Shown piece after piece: positions 25,876 through 34,997 of a stretch of 64,000 nt of DNA (positions are counted from its first letter, which is position 1; each line of letters opens with the position of its first letter). Under the pieces are notes generated by a model, which was not told the DNA's origin, did no database searches, and saw only the letters and a program-made list of their open reading frames with translations. The translations under genes and the position numbers were made by a program. The DNA comes from Candidatus Peribacteraceae bacterium. GTDB taxonomy: Bacteria > Patescibacteriota > Gracilibacteria > Peribacterales > Peribacteraceae. The DNA lies in contig JAGOTD010000003.1 of the NCBI GenBank assembly GCA_018061945.1, positions 174,028-238,027 on the forward strand, given 5' to 3'.

Positions 25876-26265
25876 TTATATCATCCGTTGCACCATCAGC
25901 GGCAAGAAAATAGAGAGAATGACTACCACGTTTAAACAGAGACTTATCAACGAAGCGGCAGAGGCCACATCTTTTGTCAGTTTGAGGCCCATATGATGAC
26001 CGTTTGCCTTGGTATCGATTTTGCGCCACAGTTCGTCGCAGGTATCGACGAGGCGTTCGAGGGCGGTATTGATGAGCTCGATTGCCAGAAAGAGTGCGCC
26101 GGATACAATGAGCAGCAGCCATTGGATCATCGGAATATTTTCGATTTCAGCGAGAATGAGCACCACTGTATATGTTCCCAAAAACAAACGCAGGTTGCGT
26201 TCGGCAGCCACGGCATGGTGGAGGCCGTGCAAAGCATGACGAAGACTCTGATGTGCGCGTTTCAT
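25876..26265 (-). CDS. dgkA: diacylglycerol kinase family protein (probable undecaprenol kinase)
   Basis: The 129-aa integral membrane kinase has three transmembrane helices (LFLGTYTVVLILAEI, WLLLIVSGALFLAIELINTA, LISLCLNVVVILSIFLPLMV). The family signature ELINTALERLVD (catalytic Glu and Asn) and the preceding AERNLR are visible. The later TKDVASAASL corresponds to the usual AKDxAAAAVLL. In Gram-positive-type bacteria this family phosphorylates undecaprenol. It starts 5 nt after the glyA stop, so it is in an operon with glyA. Confidence 0.9.
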   Translation of the reverse strand: MKRAHQSLRHALHGLHHAVAAERNLRLFLGTYTVVLILAEIENIPMIQWLLLIVSGALFLAIELINTALERLVDTCDELWRKIDTKANGHHMGLKLTKDVASAASLISLCLNVVVILSIFLPLMVQRMI

Positions 26266-26270
26266 ACAGT

Positions 26271-27536
26271 TTAGTTTGTAATGCCCGGAACCGGGAATTT
26301 GCGGCAGAATTCGATCACTTCCTCATGAAGTTTAGAGATAGCAATCGGGTCAGCGCGTTTCTCGATGGCCTGTAACATAAAGTTACCGAGGATTTCCATT
26401 TCTGGTTCTTTCATACCGCGGGTGGTGATTGCAGGCGTCCCTAGACGAATGCCCGATGGATCCATCGGTTTACGTGTGTCGTTAGCGATCATGTTCTTGT
26501 TGAGGGTGATGCCGATCGAATCAAACAAATGCTCCACTTCGCCACCACCCAGATTCCACGATTTCACACAATCGATGAGCATCATGTGGTTATCTGTTCC
26601 GTTGGTAATGAGCTTGGCGCCATGATCCATAAAGTGCTTGGCCAGATACTTGCTGTTGGCAATCACTTGCTTGGCATACACCTGAAATTCCGGCTTGAGC
26701 GCCTCACCAAAGGCGACGGCTTTTGCCGCAACCATCTGCATGATCGGTCCGCCCTGGAAGCCGGGGAAAACCGACTTATCAATCTTCTTACCGAGTTCTT
26801 CTTCGCGACATAGAATCATACCGCCACGTGGTCCGCGAAGCGTTTTGTGTGTAGTAGTGGTAATGACATCGAAGCCGTCATCGAATGGATTGCGCAGTGC
26901 CTTACCCGCAATGAGTCCGGCGATATGCGCCATATCGGCGACTGTGTATGCACCGACTTCCTTGGCAATTGCCTTCATTTTGGCGTAGTCGAGTTCGCGT
27001 GGATACGCCGAAAAACCAGCCAGAATAATTTTTGGCTTTTCGCGCTTGGCGACTTCCAGCATTTCATCGTAGTCGATTTCCCCAGTCTCGATGTCTTTCA
27101 TTTTGTAGCGAACGAATTTGAAAATCTTGGTGATGTACGTTACCGGATGTCCGTGTGTGAGGTGTCCGCCATGGCTTAAGTCCATGCCCATAATGGTGTC
27201 GCCCGGTTCGAGTAATGCAAAGTACAGAGCCACGTTGGCCGGTGCTCCCGCATGTGGCTGAACGTTGGCATGGCCGGCGTTGAACAACTGCTTGGCGCGG
27301 TTGATAGCGAGTGTCTCCACGTTATCGGTAAATTCCTGACCGCCGTAGTAGCGGCGATTGGGGTAGCCTTCACTATATTTATTGTTAAACACTGTGCCCA
27401 TTGTTTCCAGTACGGCAGGGGAGACATAGTTTTCGGAGGCGATCAATTCGACTCCATCTGTCTGCCGCTTCATTTCGCCCATGACAGCGCTAAAAACATC
27501 CGGGTCCTGAGATGCAAGGGCGGGGAAAGAAGGCAT
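26271..27536 (-). CDS. glyA: serine hydroxymethyltransferase
   Basis: The 421-aa PLP enzyme converts serine and THF to glycine and 5,10-methylene-THF. Diagnostic stretches are ELIASENYVSPAVLE, YSEGYPNRRYYGG, NVQPHAGAPANVALYFALL, LSHGGHLTHG, and the PLP lysine in TTTTHKTLRGPRGG (about residue 229). It is full length and uninterrupted. It leads a unit with dgkA. PLP for this enzyme could come from PdxS/PdxT encoded nearby, and its one-carbon product links to FthC and purine synthesis. Confidence 0.97.
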   Translation of the reverse strand: MPSFPALASQDPDVFSAVMGEMKRQTDGVELIASENYVSPAVLETMGTVFNNKYSEGYPNRRYYGGQEFTDNVETLAINRAKQLFNAGHANVQPHAGAPANVALYFALLEPGDTIMGMDLSHGGHLTHGHPVTYITKIFKFVRYKMKDIETGEIDYDEMLEVAKREKPKIILAGFSAYPRELDYAKMKAIAKEVGAYTVADMAHIAGLIAGKALRNPFDDGFDVITTTTHKTLRGPRGGMILCREEELGKKIDKSVFPGFQGGPIMQMVAAKAVAFGEALKPEFQVYAKQVIANSKYLAKHFMDHGAKLITNGTDNHMMLIDCVKSWNLGGGEVEHLFDSIGITLNKNMIANDTRKPMDPSGIRLGTPAITTRGMKEPEMEILGNFMLQAIEKRADPIAISKLHEEVIEFCRKFPVPGITN

Positions 27537-27747
27537 GCAGTGGTGGGGAAAGAAGTGCTCACAGAGTAGCGCAATTGATGATTGAGCAAAATCGAAAATA
27601 TGCTCATTTTATTGGTTCAACGAATCATCTGCGCAAGCGAGGTCGTCGGGACGGGATGATGGTAGTGATGGCATCGTAAATGGTTCATTTTGTGTTGATC
27701 GAGACACCGCGAGCAAATTATAGAACGCTGGAGATTGTAGGCTTTAT

Positions 27748-28320
27748 TTACCGCATCTCGATTAATCCTCGATCCGTCATCACGCCATTCATCTTTTCAT
27801 CATGCGCTTCCATCGGCAAATCGCTCACGAGCTGACATTCAAAACAAATACCGATGTAGCGTGTCTGTGGGTTGATTATTCGCTGGCCATGGATCCAGTG
27901 GTCGTAGCCGCCATTCCCACGGCCCATGCGCAGGCCTTTGCGTGTAAATGCGCGGCCGGGCGTAATCACCAGATCGATCGCTTTACGATCAGCAACAGGC
28001 GTTGAAGTTGGAGGTTCCATGAGATTCGTGATCGGATTTTTCTTGGCTTCATCAATCGATTTCACTGCACGAAAGACGAGTGCGTTATGCTCGATTGCTG
28101 GCAGTAAGACAGTATGGCCTTTCTCGAGTGCTGAATGGAGAAATGGTACAATATCCGGTTCATCGGCAAATGGCACGTAGCCGGTGATCGTCATGTGCTC
28201 GCGCGTTAAGAGTTTTTCCAGTGTGCGGCACATAATGCGGCTTTCGGTTTCGCGTTGCTTGGCCGACACATGCGACAGTCGTTCTTTTATGGCCCGGCGG
28301 AGTTCGATTTTTGCTTCCAT
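27748..28320 (-). CDS. fthC: 5-formyltetrahydrofolate cyclo-ligase
   Basis: The 190-aa ATP-dependent enzyme converts 5-formyl-THF to 5,10-methenyl-THF. Recognisable parts are KIELRRAIKERL at the N-terminus, YVPFADEPDIVPF, LVITPGRAFTRKGLRMGRGNGGYD, and a C-terminal VMTDRGLIEM. The usual GxGxGYYDR signature reads GRGNGGYDHW, so one tyrosine is replaced by Gly while Tyr-Asp is kept. ATG 28320 lies 4 nt after the dnaX stop, indicating an operon. The open frame before it lies inside dnaX and is rejected as coding. Confidence 0.88.
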   Translation of the reverse strand: MEAKIELRRAIKERLSHVSAKQRETESRIMCRTLEKLLTREHMTITGYVPFADEPDIVPFLHSALEKGHTVLLPAIEHNALVFRAVKSIDEAKKNPITNLMEPPTSTPVADRKAIDLVITPGRAFTRKGLRMGRGNGGYDHWIHGQRIINPQTRYIGICFECQLVSDLPMEAHDEKMNGVMTDRGLIEMR

Positions 28321-28324
28321 GGTA

Positions 28325-29824
28325 TTAGAAAGATCCGAAAACATCTTCGGCGGCCTGCGCCAAATCAACATCGCTTGCGGGTACAGGAGCTGGTGCGGGT
28401 GCCGTTTTTTCGATGATACACACGATTTCGAGCGGAGCTCCGACAATGTCTTTGATCACTTCTTCGACCGCGCGGCTAGCCGACGTATCGGCCACTTTAT
28501 CGCGGTGAAACGCCGAGCCGAAGCTGAGCGTGAGGGCATTGCCATCAAGCCCAGAGACAATGGCGTTTTTGAGTGACATGCGTACGTGCGCCGGGTTTAC
28601 TTTATCGACAATCTTGATCCAGTTTTTGCGAATTTCGGTGAGGGAAATTGATCCTTCGACAGCTGGAGCTTTTGTCACTTCTGGTGCTGGCTCCGCGATC
28701 ACTTCTTTCGTAGCGATTGGTTTTGCAGGCACTGGTTCGGTTTTTGGAGTAACAGATTTCGCAGCAACAGGTGCGGGTGGTTTCGATTGGACGGACTGAG
28801 TGGGAGGAGCTTGTGTGATTGGAGTATCTGAACATAGTGAAAGCAGTGCGGCTTCCAGCACGAGTCCGGGCACTGGTGCAAAGCGTAAATCTTGCACTGC
28901 CTTCAGGAGTACATCGATTGTGCGGACATGTGACAGGGGATTGGCACTTCGAGCTATATCGGCGTGCATGCGTAGACGCAGACGACCGAGGAGTTCGACC
29001 GTGAGGGTATCGAGTGGGACATTCGTATCTTCTGCCTCGCGCACGAGCGAGCTGATTGTCTGGGCATTCCTGCTATCGATTGCTTCCAGCAATGTCGTCA
29101 CGATCGTAGTGCCGGTTTTTCCGATGCGCTGCTCCACATCGGTCACATCGATTTTCGGAAGTGAACGCAGTTGATCGAGCAGCGAAATGGCATCGCGAAA
29201 ACTGCCCGATGCATGAAAGGCGATGGTACTGAGCGCTTCATCGGTCACCTCAATTTTTTCCTCGGTTGCGATATAGCGCAGTCGCGACATCAAATCTTCG
29301 GTCTTGACGCGTTTAAACAGAAAGCGCTGACAACGCGATTGAATCGTGTCGGGTACTTTGTGCAGTTCGGTTGTGGCAAGAATGAAGAAGGCGTAACTCG
29401 GTGGCTCTTCCAACGTTTTCAGCAGCGCATTAAATGCCTCTTTGGTAAGCATGTGTACTTCATCAATCACGTAGACTTTCGTTTTGGCAATCAGCGGCGA
29501 AAACTGGATTTTTTCGATCAGCTCACGAATGTCGTCGATGCGACGATTGCTGGCTGCATCAATCTCCACAAAATCCACCAGTGAACCGTTTTCTACTCCC
29601 TGTTCAATTTGTGTCCGCAATACCGGATCCTCCGTTCCTTTGAGCAGAAATGTCTTCGCCAAAATGCGGGCGACCGATGTTTTGCCCGTCCCGCGTGTGC
29701 CGCAAAACAAATACGCATGCGCCAGCTGGTCGCGTTCGATTGCCTGCCTGAGTGTTGTGACAATCGGGTCCTGGCCGACAACACTATCCAGAGATTGCGG
29801 CCGATATTTGAGATAGAGAGTCAT
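28325..29824 (-). CDS. dnaX: DNA polymerase III subunit gamma/tau
   Basis: The 499-aa clamp-loader ATPase shows LKYRPQSLDSVVGQDPIV, Walker A GTRGTGKTS (residues 42-50), Walker B YVIDEVHMLT (about 118-127), and the sensor/arginine-finger segment LATTELHKVPDTIQSRCQRF. The zinc-binding module that normally follows Walker A has lost all four cysteines: residues 60-85 contain none. A proline/alanine-rich linker (about 330-385) leads to a tau-type C-terminal domain. I see no obvious programmed frameshift site. TACACT lies 10 nt before the ATG; fthC follows. Confidence 0.95.
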   Translation of the reverse strand: MTLYLKYRPQSLDSVVGQDPIVTTLRQAIERDQLAHAYLFCGTRGTGKTSVARILAKTFLLKGTEDPVLRTQIEQGVENGSLVDFVEIDAASNRRIDDIRELIEKIQFSPLIAKTKVYVIDEVHMLTKEAFNALLKTLEEPPSYAFFILATTELHKVPDTIQSRCQRFLFKRVKTEDLMSRLRYIATEEKIEVTDEALSTIAFHASGSFRDAISLLDQLRSLPKIDVTDVEQRIGKTGTTIVTTLLEAIDSRNAQTISSLVREAEDTNVPLDTLTVELLGRLRLRMHADIARSANPLSHVRTIDVLLKAVQDLRFAPVPGLVLEAALLSLCSDTPITQAPPTQSVQSKPPAPVAAKSVTPKTEPVPAKPIATKEVIAEPAPEVTKAPAVEGSISLTEIRKNWIKIVDKVNPAHVRMSLKNAIVSGLDGNALTLSFGSAFHRDKVADTSASRAVEEVIKDIVGAPLEIVCIIEKTAPAPAPVPASDVDLAQAAEDVFGSF

Positions 29825-29834
29825 AAGGGACAGC

Positions 29835-29840
29835 AGTGTA
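29835..29840 (-). promoter_or_regulatory. -10 box of dnaX
   Basis: TACACT on the minus strand ends 10 nt before ATG 29824. Confidence 0.5.
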
Positions 29841-29906
29841 GCATTGAACGATGAAAGAATTAAGAATTACCCACCTATGTCAGCTGCGGCTGACTCCGGC
29901 GGGCAG

Positions 29907-29934
29907 GCGAATCATGAATGACGAATTACGAAGG
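29907..29934. repeat. 7-nt tandem repeat (ACGAATT family)
   Basis: GCGAATC, ATGAATG, ACGAATT and ACGAAGG, next to the palindrome GTCAGCTGCGGCTGAC (29879-29894). Confidence 0.65.
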
Positions 29935-30024
29935 CTTTGTTTGAGATATTTCGTAGAGCTTTTATCTATTCCTTTCCTTTTCCTGTGTTACACTTCCTCT
30001 GTTATTTTCTCTTTTTATACTCTC

Positions 30025-30636
30025 ATGAATACTTCTCGATTTTCGCTTACTCTCGCTACTCTCAGCTTGGCTTTTGTTGCGTGCGGCCCGGTGGATACCA
30101 CTGGCCTTTCGGCAACATCTAGCCGCACGCCAGCCGGTAATGCCGATGGATTTGTTACCGTTATGGAATACGCGGATTTCCAGTGTCCAGCGTGTAAATC
30201 GGCTCACGAGCTCATCAGCAAACCGCTTGTGGAAAAATACGCCAGCAATATCCGTTTCGAATTCAAGCATTTCCCACTGCAGGGTATTCACCCCTATGCC
30301 ATGGAAGCGGCGCAGGCAGCAGAATGTGCAGCAGATCAGGGTAAATTCTGGGAGTTTGTCGATATCAATTACAAGAATCAGGCAAATCTCAATTCATCCG
30401 CGCTGCGCACGTGGGCTGCAGAGCTCAAGCTCGATACAGCTCTGTTCGATCGCTGTTTGAAGTCGGGCATCAAGAAAGCTGTCGTTGATGCCGATTACGC
30501 TCAAGGCGAAGCACTGGGTGTCAATTCCACTCCGACGTACTTTGTAAACGGAGTGAAGGTACCGGTCAATGGTTTGGATACAATCACTGCCGCAATCGAC
30601 GAAGCACTCAAGCAACAAACTTCTACACCACTCTAA
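30025..30636 (+). CDS. DsbA-family thiol-disulfide oxidoreductase lipoprotein
   Basis: The 203-aa protein has a lipoprotein signal (MNTSRFSLTLATLSLAFVAC, lipobox FVAC). A thioredoxin-fold domain with helical insertion follows. The active site YADFQCPACKSAH (CPAC, about residues 49-52), GVNSTPTYFVNG with the cis-proline, and the FKHFPL segment are typical of the DsbA/DSBA-like (DsbG/BdbD) group. It would oxidise or isomerise disulfides in exported proteins, anchored outside the membrane. The frame is open upstream to 29851 but crosses repeats; 30025 gives the signal peptide. Confidence 0.92.
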   Translation: MNTSRFSLTLATLSLAFVACGPVDTTGLSATSSRTPAGNADGFVTVMEYADFQCPACKSAHELISKPLVEKYASNIRFEFKHFPLQGIHPYAMEAAQAAECAADQGKFWEFVDINYKNQANLNSSALRTWAAELKLDTALFDRCLKSGIKKAVVDADYAQGEALGVNSTPTYFVNGVKVPVNGLDTITAAIDEALKQQTSTPL

Positions 30637-30674
30637 AGGCGAGTAGATTTGTGATTGGAATTTTTACGTCTGAA

Positions 30675-30749
30675 GAGCGGTAAGACATAAGCGGTAAGCG
30701 GTAAGCAGATCAAAATTTCTTGCCGCTTACCGCTAGCCGCTTATCGCTT
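30675..30749. repeat. 7-nt tandem repeat with inverted copy (AAGCGGT family)
   Basis: GAGCGGT, AAGACAT, AAGCGGT, AAGCGGT, AAGCAGA, then GCCGCTT, ACCGCTA, GCCGCTT, ATCGCTT. The halves are complementary and can pair in several registers. It lies between two convergent lipoprotein genes. Confidence 0.85.
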
Positions 30750-30791
30750 TTACGAAGGAGCTTTTGCTTTATCCGTTATTACTAAAGTTTG

Positions 30792-31364
30792 CTACTTCGT
30801 GAGCTGTACAAACGAATACGGTCGCTTGAGGACGGTGTCCCACAGGACAATTGTTCGATATGTTTCTGGCTTACTGTTTGCCGGCAGCTTGTATTGTTGC
30901 GCTCCATAGACCGATTGAATGACACCGAGATCGAGAGCGGTTTTATCCGGAAATGCTGTATCACGCGGATCAATGGCGTTTGTCAGGTATACATGCAGGT
31001 TAATGCCTGGCTGCGTTTGGAAATCCGAAGAAAAATACAGTGTTTTCTCCAGTAATAATCCATATCCCTGCACATCTTCTTTGATGCCGATAAAGCTTCC
31101 CATCATGCCTTTTTGTTGTTCTTGTCGTGCATCGTCGGCAATAGTTTTTGCTTCGTCTATTTTCTTTTGAATGATGTCTTTCATGCCAGGTTGCTCTACG
31201 ACTGCGTCTTTGCTTATAAAGAGATTGGCCAGCGTATCCGCCAACTCATCGCCATAGCGCGACGCGGTAAAAGGATTCTTGTTTTCTGTTGCGAGGGAAG
31301 TAGGCGAATTGCTACACGCACAGAGGCCGATTGCCATAGTGCATAAAAGGAGGGAGCGGCGCAT
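30792..31364 (-). CDS. DM13-domain lipoprotein
   Basis: The 190-aa protein has lipobox LCAC (MRRSLLLCTMAIGLCACSNS). The C-terminal 100 residues match the DM13 domain pattern: LHVYLTNAID, LDLGVIQSVYGAQQYKLPA, YRTIVLWDTVLKRPYSFVQL. DM13 is proposed to be a redox-linked electron-transfer domain, often with a conserved Cys; here no cysteine remains in the domain. The N-terminal part is helical and charged. It is convergent with the DsbA-like lipoprotein, but no functional link is shown. Confidence 0.78.
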   Translation of the reverse strand: MRRSLLLCTMAIGLCACSNSPTSLATENKNPFTASRYGDELADTLANLFISKDAVVEQPGMKDIIQKKIDEAKTIADDARQEQQKGMMGSFIGIKEDVQGYGLLLEKTLYFSSDFQTQPGINLHVYLTNAIDPRDTAFPDKTALDLGVIQSVYGAQQYKLPANSKPETYRTIVLWDTVLKRPYSFVQLTK

Positions 31365-31412
31365 GGAAAGGGAAAAAAGGAGTAAGTTGACAGTATTGTA
31401 GCGTATGTCTCA

Positions 31413-33242
31413 TTAATTGTTGATAATTGGCGGGCCAGCTGCTGTTTTCTTGAATGAAACAGCAGGTAAGCCGAGTCCGCCATACATCAGCCCTGCCTTT
31501 TCCATTGTTTTCGCACACGAGCGCAGCACAGTAAGCTCCGCAATAAACTTTTTGTTCCACTCTGATGGTTTTGGATTTCCATCATTATTTGCACAAATAT
31601 TCAGCCAATACAGCCGCTTTGGTGGCTGCTCAGTTTCCATAAATTCTGCCAGTTTTTGTGTTGCTGCTCCATCTTTGATATCCAGATGCAGGTTCGTCGG
31701 CTTATTTTTGGCATGCTCCTCCTTTCGTACATAGGCAGCGTGCGCTGTCGTACCGTCCAGGTTATCTTCGCGCCCAATATCCAGGCCTCGGTCACCACGC
31801 CATTTTGTTTGCATTCTATTTTTTTTACTTGCTCCTTTACGCAGTTTGTCGTTGTCCAAATATCCGCGATTTTCACACCACGTACGGTTATAGATTCCCC
31901 AGCGTAGCTGATGGATATTGCGATTCGCATGCGACGATCGAAGCAGGCGCTCAACCATCGGACGCATACTAGTATCCATGTTGCGTACTGTGTTATTCAT
32001 TGTTTGCACTGCGATATTTGCTTCTTCCATGGGACTTTTCTTTTCTTTTGTTCCAGCTGCTCCCTTTTTGTCCTTCCGCATTCTCTTCAAATAATTTTTC
32101 ATGGAGTCAATGTTGGATTTCTCGCTGTCGCTCATGGTTTCTCGCGTTGCTTCGGCTTGTTTAATTTTTTCTGATGCAGCTTTCCAGTCTTTCATATCCA
32201 GCAAATGACGGATGGTGAGGAACAGGGGATTCTCCTTGCGGATATCATTGGCTCCCACCAATCGCAGATCCATTTCTTTTACATATGCCAAGCGCTCCTT
32301 ATAGGTCATTTTGGTGAAAGCTGCGCGAGGAATGAGGTTCATGCCTCGTACACGCACTTTGCCGCGCTTTTGGATCTTGCTCGCAATTGCATCGTATTTA
32401 CTGAGAACCTGGTAACGCTGACGAATGTCGTTGTGAATGCCGCTATTTAAATACTCTTCTATTTCTTTGCGAGATTTTACGCCATCGAAAATACGTTTTA
32501 AGAGTGATCCGACACGATCTGCGCTGATCGCTCCATCTTTTACAGGACCAGCAAGAATCTGCTTCGCGCGCTTGTGTAAGTCCTCGTTGCCAGTTTCTTT
32601 CGAATGTAATGCGGCTTTTGCGCGATCAACCAAGTTTTTTCTTTTATCGTAATGCATGTTCAAAAACTCCTCTTTATTCTGCATTTTTTGTAGTTCAGGA
32701 TCCATTTTTAGAAGATTATTAAAACGTGGATCTTTCATGATCTTTTCACGTTCTTCGACTACTTTAATCCATCGGTCAACAAATTTACTCATTTCTCCTG
32801 AAATCCATTTAGATTTTGTTTCAAAGGAGGATTCGGAGCTATTTTTTGCTGAAGTATCATAGAAACGGTCCATCCATCTCTTTTTTGAATCTTCAGACAT
32901 GTATGGTGCTGCTCTGCGCATTTCGGACGTAAATTTTTCATACAAAATCTCACCTTTTTCTACAACTTCTAATCCACTTTTTTTGATAAAATCTTCACGC
33001 CAATAAATACTCTTTTGGTTTTCTGTATCATCGGTAGCTTCAAAATCCGTAAGCCATTTCAGTGTGGTAATTGTAGTAGATTTACTTCCAAAGCCTGTAG
33101 TGTTCATCACGTTTCGGTATCTTTCTTTGAATCCTAAAATATCTTTCACTCTTTGCGTCATACGAGCTTCTTCGGCTGGATTTTTTGTATCAGCTGAATC
33201 GATTGATTGTCGTGCCCGGTCAGGTGTTTCGGTGAACGCCAT
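31413..33242 (-). CDS. 609-aa cytosolic protein of unknown function
   Basis: I do not recognise this large protein. It starts MAFTETPDRARQSIDSADTK, has no signal peptide or membrane helix, and is rich in Lys, Arg, Glu and Asp. Long helical stretches run through about residues 40-420 (KTKSKWISGEMSKFVDRWIK-type segments). A more globular, Trp-rich C-terminal part follows (HQLRWGIYNRTWCENRGYLD, KRLYWLNICANNDGNPKP). It is nearly 2 kb long with an intact frame, so it is surely expressed. TATACT ends 10 nt before the ATG. Family, partner and function are unknown. Confidence 0.8.
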   Translation of the reverse strand: MAFTETPDRARQSIDSADTKNPAEEARMTQRVKDILGFKERYRNVMNTTGFGSKSTTITTLKWLTDFEATDDTENQKSIYWREDFIKKSGLEVVEKGEILYEKFTSEMRRAAPYMSEDSKKRWMDRFYDTSAKNSSESSFETKSKWISGEMSKFVDRWIKVVEEREKIMKDPRFNNLLKMDPELQKMQNKEEFLNMHYDKRKNLVDRAKAALHSKETGNEDLHKRAKQILAGPVKDGAISADRVGSLLKRIFDGVKSRKEIEEYLNSGIHNDIRQRYQVLSKYDAIASKIQKRGKVRVRGMNLIPRAAFTKMTYKERLAYVKEMDLRLVGANDIRKENPLFLTIRHLLDMKDWKAASEKIKQAEATRETMSDSEKSNIDSMKNYLKRMRKDKKGAAGTKEKKSPMEEANIAVQTMNNTVRNMDTSMRPMVERLLRSSHANRNIHQLRWGIYNRTWCENRGYLDNDKLRKGASKKNRMQTKWRGDRGLDIGREDNLDGTTAHAAYVRKEEHAKNKPTNLHLDIKDGAATQKLAEFMETEQPPKRLYWLNICANNDGNPKPSEWNKKFIAELTVLRSCAKTMEKAGLMYGGLGLPAVSFKKTAAGPPIINN

Positions 33243-33328
33243 AAGGAAAAGGAGTATACAGCGAATTGAAAATTGGTGCGATGAAAAGGGTTGCAATTTT
33301 TTCCATCTGGCGTGACTATGTTTTGTGT

Positions 33329-33334
33329 TACACT
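33329..33334 (+). promoter_or_regulatory. extended -10 box of dcd
   Basis: TGTTACACT (TGN plus TACACT) ends 9 nt before ATG 33344. Confidence 0.55.
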
Positions 33335-33343
33335 CCTCTTCCT

Positions 33344-33931
33344 ATGATCCTCTCCGATCGCGACATTAAGGCTGTTATCAAATCCGGCCGCGTAAAAATT
33401 TCTACCAGTCATGAAGAGCTTTTTCAGCATATTCATGCCAGTAGCATGGATTTGCGTTTGGGTAATATTTTTAAAGTCTACGAACACAGCAAATGTGCGC
33501 TGCTGGACCCGAAGAACCCTCAGTCCTTTGCCAATAACATGCGCGTGATCGATGTCGCCGATGGCGATCCGTTCATTATTCAGCCTGGCGAATTCGTACT
33601 TGGAGTCACGCAGGAAACGGTCACGATTCCAGATGATTTAGTCGTACGCGTCGAAGGTCGCAGCTCACTTGGTCGCCTTGGCATCATTATTCACTCCACT
33701 GCCGGCTTCGTCGATCCGGGTTTTAGTGGTACTATCACTCTCGAAATCAGTAACCTCAACCGTCTGCCGATTGCGCTGTATCCGGGTATGCGTGTGTGCC
33801 AGATCGCCTTTGAGACCATGTCGTCTCCGGCCGAAATGCCGTATAATCTGAAGCCATTTAGCAAGTATCAGAATCAGGTATTGCCCGAAGAAAGTCGATT
33901 GAGTATCGATCCGGAGTTTGTGAAGAATTAA
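33344..33931 (+). CDS. dcd: dCTP deaminase
   Basis: The 195-aa trimeric dUTPase-fold enzyme deaminates dCTP to dUTP, feeding dTMP synthesis. Diagnostic parts are SSMDLRLGNIFKV, VEGRSSLGRLGIIIH, and HSTAGFVDPGFSGTITLE with the catalytic Glu, followed by LYPGMRVCQIAFE. The C-terminal tail KYQNQVLPEESRL closes over the nucleotide. A bifunctional deaminase/dUTPase cannot be excluded. The start at 33344 matches the family N-terminus (MILSDRDI). Confidence 0.95.
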   Translation: MILSDRDIKAVIKSGRVKISTSHEELFQHIHASSMDLRLGNIFKVYEHSKCALLDPKNPQSFANNMRVIDVADGDPFIIQPGEFVLGVTQETVTIPDDLVVRVEGRSSLGRLGIIIHSTAGFVDPGFSGTITLEISNLNRLPIALYPGMRVCQIAFETMSSPAEMPYNLKPFSKYQNQVLPEESRLSIDPEFVKN

Positions 33932-33970
33932 AGTCATCAGATCAGATTGTTCAATATAGCAATCTCGAAA

Positions 33971-34013
33971 CCTTCCTGCCTTTCCTGCCCTTTCTTACTT
34001 TTCTGCCTTCTGC
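33971..34013. repeat. 9-nt tandem repeat (inverted GGCAGAAAG family)
   Basis: GCCTTTCCT, GCCCTTTCT, TACTTTTCT and GCCTTCTGC; almost identical to 52139-52180, 18 kb away. Confidence 0.8.
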
Positions 34014-34022
34014 ATAATCACG

Positions 34023-34028
34023 TACTAT
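34023..34028 (+). promoter_or_regulatory. -10 box of pdxS (leaderless spacing)
   Basis: TACTAT ends 6 nt before ATG 34035. Confidence 0.5.
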
Positions 34029-34034
34029 TTTTCT

Positions 34035-34907
34035 ATGAAAGCCCATCATTCTACCGGTCTCGATCTCGCAAAAATGCTCAAAGGCGGCGTTATTATGGAT
34101 GTGGTGGATGCCGAGCAAGCCAAGATTGCGGAAGATGCCGGTGCTTGCGCCGTTATGGCTCTCGAACGTGTTCCGTCGGATATCCGTGCGCAGGGAGGAG
34201 TGGCTCGTATGAGCGATCCAGAACTGATTATTGGTATTCAAAAAGCTGTCTCTATTCCAGTGATGGCCAAAGTGCGCATCGGACACACGATGGAAGCGCG
34301 TATTTTAGAAGCGCTGAAAGTCGACTTCATCGATGAAAGCGAAGTGTTAACACCTGCCGATCCGTTTGATCATGTAAATAAGCGCGAATTTAAAGTGCCG
34401 TTTGTGTGTGGCGCGACAAATTTGGGCGAAGCATTGCGGCGTATCAATGAAGGAGCAGTGATGATCCGCACGAAAGGGGAGGCGGGAACCGGAAACGTGA
34501 TCGAAGCGGTTCGTCATTTAAAGATCATCAAGCAAGGGATGGCAGATCTTATCGATATGGACGAAGCGACGCTTGAGATGTTTGCCGATATGGAACGTGT
34601 ACCGATTGCATTGTACAAACAAGTGCGCAAAGCTCAGCGACTGCCGGTTGTTACATTCGTTGCCGGCGGCATTGCAACACCTGCTGATGCAGCTTTGATG
34701 ATGTCGATGGGAAGCGAAGGTGTGTTCGTTGGCTCAGGTATTTTTAAGGCCAAAGATCCCAAGAAAATGGCTAAGGCGATTGTTGAGGCAACGGTGCATT
34801 TTAAAGACGCTGCGTATATCGCCAAAATTTCGACCGGTCTTGGCGACGCCATGGCAGGCCTCGAGATTGGGACACTCCCGACCAAGATGCAGGAGCGGGG
34901 ATGGTGA
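34035..34907 (+). CDS. pdxS: pyridoxal 5'-phosphate synthase lyase subunit PdxS
   Basis: The 290-aa (beta/alpha)8 enzyme builds PLP from ribose 5-phosphate, glyceraldehyde 3-phosphate and ammonia. Conserved segments are [40 protein letters not shown], the first active-site Lys in [44 protein letters not shown], and [16 protein letters not shown]. It works as a dodecamer fed with ammonia by PdxT, whose gene follows. Each gene in the cluster appears to have its own promoter. Confidence 0.97.
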   Translation: MKAHHSTGLDLAKMLKGGVIMDVVDAEQAKIAEDAGACAVMALERVPSDIRAQGGVARMSDPELIIGIQKAVSIPVMAKVRIGHTMEARILEALKVDFIDESEVLTPADPFDHVNKREFKVPFVCGATNLGEALRRINEGAVMIRTKGEAGTGNVIEAVRHLKIIKQGMADLIDMDEATLEMFADMERVPIALYKQVRKAQRLPVVTFVAGGIATPADAALMMSMGSEGVFVGSGIFKAKDPKKMAKAIVEATVHFKDAAYIAKISTGLGDAMAGLEIGTLPTKMQERGW

Positions 34908-34911
34908 CGGA

Positions 34912-34942
34912 GGAATTAGGAATTAGGGATTAGGACTTAGGG
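34912..34942. repeat. 7-nt tandem repeat (GGAATTA family)
   Basis: GGAATTA, GGAATTA, GGGATTA, GGACTTA between pdxS and pdxT. Confidence 0.75.
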
Positions 34943-34985
34943 CATGTTAACCAATGAGATTCTGTATTCTCCATACAGCATTCAG

Positions 34986-34991
34986 TATACT
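34986..34991 (+). promoter_or_regulatory. -10 box of pdxT (leaderless spacing)
   Basis: TATACT ends 6 nt before ATG 34998. Confidence 0.6.
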
Positions 34992-34997
34992 GAGCGC

